Source: Nocardia caishijiensis NBRC 108228
GTDB lineage: Bacteria; Actinomycetota; Actinomycetes; Mycobacteriales; Mycobacteriaceae
Assembly (NCBI RefSeq): GCF_001612825.1
Contig: NZ_BDBE01000032.1
Span: forward strand, 43,569-107,568
Direction of reading: 5' to 3'
Length of the DNA: 64,000 nucleotides
The notes below the pieces were generated by a model. The model was not told where the DNA came from, did no database searches, and saw only the letters and a list, made by a program, of their open reading frames with translations. The position numbers were made by a program, and so were the translations under genes. Below, in pieces: positions 58,201 through 64,000 of the stretch. How positions within the stretch are numbered: position 1 is the first letter of the stretch; every line of letters begins with the position of its first letter.

Positions 58201-58370
58201 CGATCGACATTGGATTGCACGCTGCGCGCCTCGGCGCCCAGTTCGGCCAGTTTGGCCAGGATGCGCTTGCTGGTCACTCCCAGTCGCTTGGCCAGTGCAT
58301 GAACTCGAATTCGCTCCGGCAATTGATCGGCATCCTGTTGTGTTGTGTCCAGCGGCTCTTGTTCGGCCAC
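55257..58370 (-). CDS. rne: Ribonuclease E/G
   Basis: 1037 residues. N-terminal ~45 residues resemble the IF-2 N-terminal fold (RVHALAKRLGVTSKRILAKLAELG), followed by an acidic/Arg-rich disordered arm (to ~370). The catalytic core includes the S1 segment VGNVYLGKVQNVLPSMEAAFID, catalytic acids in VVDVNTGKF and MIVVDFIDM, and the zinc-link CEHCHGRG. Then a basic/acidic tail with RSRSRSRR runs. It initiates mRNA decay and rRNA processing. GTG start (MAEQEPLDTT) with GAGGAGA 6 nt upstream. The 5' gap of ~500 nt to ndk may be its long leader. Confidence 0.94.
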   Translation of the reverse strand: MAEQEPLDTTQQDADQLPERIRVHALAKRLGVTSKRILAKLAELGAEARSVQSNVDRAVAETVRDAIAAADAETSEPPAPARTTRAKKKTTAPVAEQPADPTATLFSAPQVARTDEVFPPTADDAHTGLFTHRVAEEPAPEPVVFEAPEVGMPLFLPPDASAAEEARKRRRAERAPKKVEEPAEEAEALDDTETTDQTGDADTDNDNDNDADGQPRRRRRGRRGRGRGRGEQSADGEDNDTDEHDTEDEPAAEQPAEAEQSDDSDEDDDTQPEGASRRRRRRRRRKVGGDSDTDAAAEDDPPNTVVHEREPRNKSRARAGASDEVQGISGSTRLEAKRQRRRDGRDAGRRRPPILTESEFLARREAVDRVMVVREKAFDPAEHAPGHQTTTQVAVLEDNILVEHFVTSSGQASMVGNVYLGKVQNVLPSMEAAFIDIGRGRNGVLYAGEVNWEAAGLGGKERKIEQALKPGDTVLVQVSKDPVGHKGARLTTQISLAGRFLVYVPGGTSTGISRKLPDTERKRLKEILREIVPADAGVIIRTASEGVSEPELARDVERLQATWRTIEEASKNAAKDAPKALYEEPDMLVKVIRDLFNEDFAKLVIEGDRAWSTVENYVRTVAPDLLPRVNRHENNGVDVFDAYRIDEQLAKALDRKVWLPSGGTLVIDRTEAMTVVDVNTGKFTGSGSSNLEETVTKNNLEAAEEIVRQMRLRDIGGMIVVDFIDMVLESNRDLVLRRLTEALGRDRTRHQVSEVTSLGLVQMTRKKLGTGLVEAFSTTCEHCHGRGILVHSYPVDSGSGIEEPRGKESGSRRRRGKDKDREAKPQAAASTNGTAPVAEHEEEDIAVKRAHPVALAMAAHHDDEDVEVVATETEAEQPAPEPARSRSRSRSRRSSRAAAQTETAIDSPALTGVVPAEDEVIEEVVVTPAPADEAPTVEPVESSSLAEEPVEEPVVAEEPVAPVAEEPAARAPRRRRVARSTAAPAADSAGAVFVVSPNEQPSAAVVDFDAEPVVVPQRKPRRRAVARPAGAPAPESN

Positions 58371-58448
58371 GAAGTCTCCTCGGGCCCCCGGGCGCGTCCA
58401 TCCCCGGTACGGGAGTGACGCGGCCGACGCGGGGGCATCGTCCGTGCA

Positions 58449-58470
58449 CCTCGTACCCGATGGTACGAGG
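58449..58470 (-). promoter_or_regulatory. Palindromic hairpin in the rne leader
   Basis: CCTCGTACC / GGTACGAGG, a perfect 9-bp stem with a 4-nt loop, about 79-100 nt upstream of the rne GTG. As an RNA stem-loop in the leader it could be a target of RNase E autoregulation; as a DNA palindrome it could be an operator. The remainder of the 58371-58866 gap shows no gene that I can support. Confidence 0.45.
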
Positions 58471-58823
58471 GTCATCTGGTCTCGCCCCGCGTATCCGGTC
58501 GCGCCTGGAATCGATCATCTGGCGGGCCAACCGGTCACGCGGCGCCTGGCTGTACGGCGTGACGCCGCGCGCTGAGGCGCTCATCCAGCGTGCCCGGCAA
58601 CCCCAGCAACAGGGTTGTCCATGGCAGCGATGATCGGCATCCAACCGCGGTGTCATCCGGTCATGTCCGTCGCCGCTGCCGCGTACCTGCGCGTCAGGCT
58701 GTCACCGACCACCCTGGTGGGGCTGCGATGACATCGGTATCGAACACATCCGTCTTCAGTATCCCATATGGTTCGCGCGGCGATCGCCATCGGCGCAACT
58801 CGCGCGCGGAACCGTCACTCGAG

Positions 58824-58848
58824 CCCGTCGCGTCCGAACCGGACGCGA
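58824..58848 (-). terminator. ndk terminator
   Basis: CGTCGCGTCCG / CGGACGCGACG, an 11-bp perfect stem with a 3-nt loop, 18 nt past the ndk stop. No T-run. Confidence 0.7.
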
Positions 58849-58866
58849 CGAGCGAGGACAGCACTG

Positions 58867-59283
58867 TCAAGCAGGGAATTCGGGGAACCAGAGCGCGATC
58901 TCACGCTTGGCGGACTCGGGCGAGTCGGAACCGTGAACGAGGTTGTACTGAGTCTCGAGACCGAAGTCGCCGCGGATGGTGCCGGGAACGGCCTTCTCGA
59001 CCGGGTCGGTGCCACCGGCGAGCTGACGGAACGCCGCGATCGCGCGCGGGCCCTCGAGCACGGCCGCGACGACCGGGCCGGAGGTGATGAATTCGATCAG
59101 CGAACCGAAGAAGGGCCGCTCGGCGTGTTCGGCGTAGTGCTCGCCCGCCAGTTCGGCGGACACGTTCTTCAGCTCCAGCGCCTTGATGGTGAGGCCCTTG
59201 CGCTCGATGCGCGCCAGGACCTCGCCGACGAGGCCACGGGAGACACCGTCCGGCTTGATGAGTACCAACGTCTGCTCAGTCAC
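58867..59283 (-). CDS. ndk: Nucleoside diphosphate kinase
   Basis: 138 residues, starting MTEQTLVLIKPDGVSRGLVG from a GTG. Catalytic His is in YNLVHGSDSPESAKREI. It equilibrates NTP and NDP pools. A TAGGGT -10 box lies 6 nt before the GTG, so transcription likely starts at the codon. Confidence 0.97.
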   Translation of the reverse strand: MTEQTLVLIKPDGVSRGLVGEVLARIERKGLTIKALELKNVSAELAGEHYAEHAERPFFGSLIEFITSGPVVAAVLEGPRAIAAFRQLAGGTDPVEKAVPGTIRGDFGLETQYNLVHGSDSPESAKREIALWFPEFPA

Positions 59284-59289
59284 GCGCTA

Positions 59290-59295
59290 ACCCTA
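59290..59295 (-). promoter_or_regulatory. -10 box of ndk
   Basis: TAGGGT on the minus strand, 6 nt before the ndk GTG, leaderless spacing. Confidence 0.55.
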
Positions 59296-59329
59296 GCGTC
59301 GGGTCGGCGTCTACGCCGAACGACCCCGT

Positions 59330-59728
59330 TCAGGACTGGGTGCGCCGCATCCGCTGGCTCGGCAACAACCCGGCGTCCATGCGCCGCTGCACGTCGGCGC
59401 GCAGCAGCAGGATGAACGCCCACACCGCCGCGAACACCAGCCCGATGATCCCGATCGACAGGTGGATGAACGTGCCCGCCAGCACCAGGACCTGCAGCCC
59501 GAGGTTGAACGGGATGGCCCACGGCTTCCGCTGCACTCCGGCGCCGAGGATCATCAGCAGCGCCAGGACCACCAGATAGGTACCCGAGAACCAGGTCACC
59601 CCGCCGCCGACCGAACCGACGACCGGCAGTGCCAGCAACACCACGATCGCCTCGAGGATCAGCGTCCCGGCCATCACCCCGCGAAACCCTTTCCAGGGGT
59701 CGGTAGCGGGCGGGGGTACCGCACTCAT
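59330..59728 (-). CDS. DUF4233 membrane protein
   Basis: 132 residues with four membrane spans (e.g. GVMAGTLILEAIVVLLALP, LVVLALLMILGAGVQ, GLQVLVLAGTFIHLSIGI, GLVFAAVWAFILLL) matching the DUF4233 family that lies after folC in actinobacteria (Rv2446c). Function unknown. ATG overlaps the folC stop by 4 nt. Confidence 0.9.
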   Translation of the reverse strand: MSAVPPPATDPWKGFRGVMAGTLILEAIVVLLALPVVGSVGGGVTWFSGTYLVVLALLMILGAGVQRKPWAIPFNLGLQVLVLAGTFIHLSIGIIGLVFAAVWAFILLLRADVQRRMDAGLLPSQRMRRTQS

Positions 59729-61203
59729 GCCGGACCCTTTCCGAACAGGGCGCGGGCGGCGCCCGCGGTGACCACCGAGCCGGTGACGACCACGCCCGCG
59801 CCGGAGATCACGTCGCCGTCGTCGCCTGCCTGTTCGGCCAGGGCGATCGCCGATTCCAGGGCGTCGGGCAGGGTGTCGGCGGTGATCACGCGCTCGTCGC
59901 CGAACCGCTGGACGGCCAGGTCGGCGAGGGTGTCGACATCCATGGCGCGCGGCGACCCGTTGCTGGTGACGACGATCTCGTCGAATACCGGTTCCAGGGC
60001 GTCGAGGATGCCCGCCGCGTCCTTGTCCCCGAGTACCGCCACGACGCCGACCAGCTTGCGGAAGTCGAACTCGCCGGTGAGCGTGTTCGCCAGCGCCCGC
60101 GCGCCCGCCGGGTTGTGGGCCGCGTCGATGAAGATGGTCGGCGCGTTGCGCATCCGTTCCATCCGGCCGGGGCTGGTGACGGCCGCGAATCCGGCGCGCA
60201 CGGCCTCGATGTCGAGCTGCCGTTCGGCGCCCGCGCCGAAGAACGCCTCGACGGCGGCCAGCGCGAGCGCGGCGTTGCGGGCCTGGTGCTCGCCGTGCAG
60301 CGGCAGGAAGATCTCGTCGTAGACGCCGCCGAGCCCCTGCAGGGTCAGCAGTTGTCCGCCGATCGCGACGGCGCGTTCCAGCAGCCGGAATTCCGCGCCT
60401 TCGCGCGCGACCGCCGCGTCGGCCTCCACAGCGCGGCGCAGCAGCACGTCCATCACCTCGGGCGCTTGTTCGGCGATCACCGCGACGGTGTCGACCGGAA
60501 CGAGGGACTCCTTGGCCCGCTTGATGATTCCCGCCTTTTCCTTGGCGATCGACTCGAGGTCGGGGCCGAGGTACTCGGTGTGATCCAGGCCGATCGGGGT
60601 GATCACGGCGACCTGGCCGTCGATCACGTTGGTGGCGTCCCAGGTTCCGCCCATGCCGGTCTCGACGACGGCCACGTCGACCGGCGCCTCGGCGAACGCG
60701 GCGTAGGCCATGCCGGTGAGCACCTCGAACTTGCTCATCGCCGGACCGCCCGCCTCGGCGGAACGCTGGTCGATCATGTCGATGTAGGGCGCGAGCTCGT
60801 GGTAGGTCTCCACGTAGCGGGCGGGGCTGATCGGCGCGTTGTCGATGCTGATCCGCTCGGTCGCCAACTGCAGGTGCGGGCTGGTGATCCGGCCGGTGCG
60901 CCGGTGCAGGGCGGTGAGCAGGGCGTCGATCATCCTGGTCACCGAGGTCTTGCCGTTGGTGCCCGCGATGTGGATGGCCGGGTAGTTGTGCTGTGGGTTG
61001 CCCAGCAGATCCATCAGCGTGCTGATGCGAGTGAGCGACGGCTCGATCTTGGTTTCGGGCCAGCGCTTGTCGAGTTCGGCTTCCACCAGCGCCATCTCGG
61101 CCAGCTCGACCGGCGACGGACCCGTACCGAGCTGGGCCGGGGTGTAGTCGTCGCCGCCGAAGCCGGTGTCGTCGGGGCCGAGATCGCCGTCGTCGGAGCT
61201 CAC
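59725..61203 (-). CDS. folC: Folylpolyglutamate/dihydrofolate synthase
   Basis: 492 residues. Mur-ligase-type ATP loop HIAGTNGKTSVTR (~80-92), HxxNP-like AAHNPAGARAL and conserved YLGPDLESIAKEKAGIIK. It adds glutamate to folates. An acidic, disordered N-terminal ~30 residues precedes the catalytic core. GTG start overlaps the valS stop by 4 nt. Second gene of valS-folC-DUF4233. Confidence 0.94.
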   Translation of the reverse strand: MSSDDGDLGPDDTGFGGDDYTPAQLGTGPSPVELAEMALVEAELDKRWPETKIEPSLTRISTLMDLLGNPQHNYPAIHIAGTNGKTSVTRMIDALLTALHRRTGRITSPHLQLATERISIDNAPISPARYVETYHELAPYIDMIDQRSAEAGGPAMSKFEVLTGMAYAAFAEAPVDVAVVETGMGGTWDATNVIDGQVAVITPIGLDHTEYLGPDLESIAKEKAGIIKRAKESLVPVDTVAVIAEQAPEVMDVLLRRAVEADAAVAREGAEFRLLERAVAIGGQLLTLQGLGGVYDEIFLPLHGEHQARNAALALAAVEAFFGAGAERQLDIEAVRAGFAAVTSPGRMERMRNAPTIFIDAAHNPAGARALANTLTGEFDFRKLVGVVAVLGDKDAAGILDALEPVFDEIVVTSNGSPRAMDVDTLADLAVQRFGDERVITADTLPDALESAIALAEQAGDDGDVISGAGVVVTGSVVTAGAARALFGKGPA

Positions 61204-63878
61204 TTGGCGCTCAGCTCCGCCAGGCGCGCACTGATCCGGGCGACCTCGGCGGTGGCCACCTCGCGGCGACCGGTGATCTTGTCGACCACCTGCTGCGGCG
61301 CCTTGGCCAGGAACGCCTCGTTGGCCAGCTTGGCGGTGGTCTGGTCGAGGTCTTTCTGGGCGACCGCGAGATCCTTTTCCAGCCTGCGTCGTTCGGCGTC
61401 GAGGTCGATGGCGCCGGAGGTGTCGAGCTGGACGGTCACCGTGCCGGTGGACAGGCGGACCTCCACCTCGGCGGTGGTCGCGAAATCGTCACCCGGTTCG
61501 GTGAGGCGGGCCAGGTTCGCCACCGACGACGCGAAACCGGCGAGTCCGGCCTCCTCGATGCCGACCAGTGTGGCCTTCACCTTCTGCTTGTCGGCCAGGC
61601 CCTGGTCGCCACGGAAGCGGCGGATCTCGGTGATGAGTCGCTGCACGTCGGCGACCCGCTGTGCGGCCCGCGCGTCGGCGGCGACTCCGGTGGCCTGCGG
61701 CCACGGCGCGACCACCACCGACGCACCACCGGTGAGCGCCTTCCACAGCGTCTCGGTGACGAAGGGGATCACCGGGTGCAGCAGGCGCAGCACCGCGTCG
61801 AGGACGGTGCCGAGGACCACCGAGGTGCTCTCGGCGCGCGCGTCGGACTCGGCGAACTGCACCTTCGACAGCTCCAGGTACCAGTCGCACAGTTCGTCCC
61901 AGGCGAAGTGGTACAGCGCCTCGCAGGCCTTGCCGAATTCGTAGGCGTCGAACGCCGCGTCGACATCGGCGCGGACCTGGTCGAGCCGGTCGATGATCCA
62001 GCGGTCGGCGTCGGTGAGCGTCTCGCGCGGGGGCAGTTCGCCGGTGCGCGCGCCGTTCATCAGGGCGAACTTGGTGGCGTTGAACAGCTTGGTGACGAAA
62101 CTGCGCGAGGCGAGCGCGTGCGCGTCGCCGACCGACAGGTCGCCGCCGGGCTGGGCGCCTCGTGCCAGGGTGAAGCGCAGCGCGTCGGCGCCGTAGGAGT
62201 TGATCCAGTCCAGCGGGTCGATGCCGTTGCCCCGCGATTTCGACATCTTCTTGCCGTGCTGATCGCGGATGAGGCCGTGCAGGAAGACGTCTTCGAACGG
62301 GACCTGCTTCTGTCCGCCCTTGCCCGCCGTCAGCACCGGGTCGTCGCTGACGTACATGCCGAACATCATCATCCGAGCCACCCAGAAGAACAGGATGTCG
62401 TAACCGGTGACGAGCACGCTGGTCGGATAGAACTTCGCCAGCTCGGGGGTCGCGTCGGGCCAACCCATGGTGGAGAACGGCCACAGGCCCGAGGAGAACC
62501 AGGTGTCGAGCACGTCGGGGTCCTGCACCCAGCCCTCGGGCGCCTGCTCGTCCGGGCCGAGGCACACGACCTCACCCTCGGGGCCGTACCAGATCGGGAT
62601 GCGGTGGCCCCACCACAGCTGACGCGAGATGCACCAGTCGTGCATGTTGTCGACCCACTCGAACCAGCGCGGTTCCTGGCCGGCCGGGTGGATCTTCACG
62701 TCGCCGTCGCGCACCGCGTCACCGGCGGCCTCGGCGAGGGTGTCGACCTTGACCCACCACTGCATCGACAGGCGCGGCTCGATCGGCTCGCCGGAGCGCT
62801 CCGAGTGGCCGACCTGATGCTTGTAGGGGAACTTGCGCCCGACGATGCGCCCCTCGGCCTCGAGGCGTTCACGGATCTTCACCCGCGCCTCGAACCGGTC
62901 CATCCCGTCGAATTCGGTTCCGGTGTCGGCGATCCGGCCCGCCTTGTCCATGATCGTCGGCATCGGCAGGCCGTGGCGCAGGCCGAGTTCGAAGTCGTTG
63001 GGGTCGTGGGCCGGGGTGATCTTCACCGCGCCGGATCCGAACTCCGGGTCGACGTAGTCGTCGGCCACGATCGGGATCTGCCGACCGGTGATCGGGTGGT
63101 ACAGCGTGGTGCCGATCAGTGCCTTGTACCGCTCGTCGTCCGGGTGGACGGCAACGGCGGTGTCGCCGAGCATCGTCTCCACGCGGGTGGTGGCCACCAC
63201 GACGTGCGGTTCGTCGTCGTTCAGGGAGCCGAAGCGCATGCTCACGAGCTCGCCGTCGACCTCCTTGTGGTCGACCTCGAGATCGGAGATGCCGGTCTGC
63301 AGCACGGGCGACCAGTTCACCAGGCGCTCGGCGCGGTAGATCAGGCCCGCGTCGTAGAGCCGTTTGAAGATGGTCTGCACGGCGCGCGAGAGCCCGTCGT
63401 CCATGGTGAACCGGTCGCGACTCCAGTCGACACCGTCACCAAGGCGGCGCATCTGCCCCTGGATCTGGCCGCCCGACTCACGCTTCCAGTCCCACACCTT
63501 GTCGATGAACAGCTCGCGACCGAAGTCCTCTTTGGTCTTGCCGTCGACGGCGAGCTGCTTCTCCACCACGGTCTGGGTCGCGATACCCGCGTGGTCCATG
63601 CCCGGCAGCCACAGCACCTCGTACCCCTGCATCCGCTTGCGGCGGGTGAGCAGGTCCATGAGGGTGTGGTCGAGCGCGTGACCCATGTGCAGGGTCCCGG
63701 TGACGTTCGGCGGCGGCAGCACGATGGAGTACGAAGGCTTGCCCGAGGTGGCATCGGCGGTGAAGTACCCGGCGGCTACCCAGCCCTCGTACAGCTCGGC
63801 CTCTACCTCACTGGGATTCCAGCTCTTGGGCAGGGCATCGGCACGATTACGCGAGTTGTCTGGGGCTGCGCTGGTCAC
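61200..63878 (-). CDS. valS: Valyl-tRNA synthetase
   Basis: 892 residues. Class I synthetase with HMGH (64-67) as the HIGH motif, KMSKS near residue 543, the editing CP1 region, and a C-terminal coiled coil (DAERRRLEKDLAVAQKDLDQ). It charges tRNA-Val. GTG start lies 6 nt after a TAGGAT -10 box, so it is predicted to be leaderless, which argues against a T-box leader. First gene of valS-folC-DUF4233. The 122 nt beyond its start hold no supportable gene. Confidence 0.97.
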   Translation of the reverse strand: MTSAAPDNSRNRADALPKSWNPSEVEAELYEGWVAAGYFTADATSGKPSYSIVLPPPNVTGTLHMGHALDHTLMDLLTRRKRMQGYEVLWLPGMDHAGIATQTVVEKQLAVDGKTKEDFGRELFIDKVWDWKRESGGQIQGQMRRLGDGVDWSRDRFTMDDGLSRAVQTIFKRLYDAGLIYRAERLVNWSPVLQTGISDLEVDHKEVDGELVSMRFGSLNDDEPHVVVATTRVETMLGDTAVAVHPDDERYKALIGTTLYHPITGRQIPIVADDYVDPEFGSGAVKITPAHDPNDFELGLRHGLPMPTIMDKAGRIADTGTEFDGMDRFEARVKIRERLEAEGRIVGRKFPYKHQVGHSERSGEPIEPRLSMQWWVKVDTLAEAAGDAVRDGDVKIHPAGQEPRWFEWVDNMHDWCISRQLWWGHRIPIWYGPEGEVVCLGPDEQAPEGWVQDPDVLDTWFSSGLWPFSTMGWPDATPELAKFYPTSVLVTGYDILFFWVARMMMFGMYVSDDPVLTAGKGGQKQVPFEDVFLHGLIRDQHGKKMSKSRGNGIDPLDWINSYGADALRFTLARGAQPGGDLSVGDAHALASRSFVTKLFNATKFALMNGARTGELPPRETLTDADRWIIDRLDQVRADVDAAFDAYEFGKACEALYHFAWDELCDWYLELSKVQFAESDARAESTSVVLGTVLDAVLRLLHPVIPFVTETLWKALTGGASVVVAPWPQATGVAADARAAQRVADVQRLITEIRRFRGDQGLADKQKVKATLVGIEEAGLAGFASSVANLARLTEPGDDFATTAEVEVRLSTGTVTVQLDTSGAIDLDAERRRLEKDLAVAQKDLDQTTAKLANEAFLAKAPQQVVDKITGRREVATAEVARISARLAELSAK

Positions 63879-63884
63879 GCCCCA

Positions 63885-63890
63885 ATCCTA
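63885..63890 (-). promoter_or_regulatory. -10 box of valS
   Basis: TAGGAT on the minus strand, 6 nt before the valS GTG, leaderless spacing. Confidence 0.55.
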
Positions 63891-64000
63891 AGGCCAACAG
63901 ACAACCGCCTTTCCCCCGCCTCACCACCGCAACCCAGCCCAGCCGCACCTTCACGGCATTCCCAGCCACCCGGCACCACCAAAGTTCGCCATGACCACAT

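Overview
The window is chromosomal DNA of a high-GC mycolic-acid actinomycete, most likely Nocardia or a close relative. Evidence is the very high third-position GC, frequent GTG starts, many genes starting directly at the predicted transcription start, and gene content and order matching the Rv2397c-Rv2448c stretch of Mycobacterium tuberculosis as I remember it. I see no transposase, integrase, phage gene, rRNA, tRNA or CRISPR array.

Layout. 1-972: a diiron (AurF-type) oxygenase cut by the left edge. 1288-5335: sulfate import operon subI-cysT-cysW-cysA, preceded by a previously easy-to-miss 29-codon leaderless leader peptide ending Cys-Arg-stop. 5409-8879: M48 protease, two tiny membrane proteins, GH15 trehalase-like enzyme. 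8873-12946: iniA-like dynamin with an altered Walker A, under a large Gly/Pro-repeat IniB-like protein. 13223-15614: small exported protein and a PrrA/PrrB two-component pair. 15616-23363: lepA, solo PemK-like protein, aquaporin, the transglutaminase/alpha-E/ATP-grasp trio, rpsT and a small acidic protein. 23367-28006: holA, comEC, comEA. 28186-31238: DUF2332 protein, a LexA-like repressor, GNAT, DegV. 31242-34660: octT-gpgP-rsfS-nadD, every junction overlapping. 34672-40928: TPR-like protein, YjbR protein, VWA/MoxR pair, proA, rbsK. 41021-51290: accessory block with rtcB, recQ, a methyltransferase, a LigD-type polymerase, a hydroxyacid dehydrogenase, and an EspG/PE-like/PPE-like type VII substrate module followed by a decaying tandem copy of the PPE-like 3' end. 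51294-63878: small orphan protein, proB, obg, rpmA, rplU, rne, ndk, DUF4233, folC, valS in mycobacterial order.

How it works together. Several polarised operons use 1-4 nt stop/start overlaps (cysT-W-A; nadD-rsfS-gpgP-octT-degV; proA-moxR-VWA; valS-folC-DUF4233; ATP-grasp/alpha-E/transglutaminase). nadD, rsfS, gpgP and octT couple NAD and ribosome control genes to methylglucose lipopolysaccharide synthesis. The cys operon looks controlled by translation of its cysteine-ending leader. Envelope functions recur: IniA/IniB, aquaporin, GpgP/OctT and the type VII substrates.

The most unusual points are the sulfate-operon leader peptide, the IniA homologue with Met in place of the Walker A lysine and no iniC, OctT with a ~340-residue repeat-bearing acidic extension, the type VII module with its duplicated repeat tail, a LexA-like repressor away from the usual lexA context, and a probable frameshift at the comEC/holA junction. 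All function calls come from reading sequence and from remembered family knowledge; no database search was possible.
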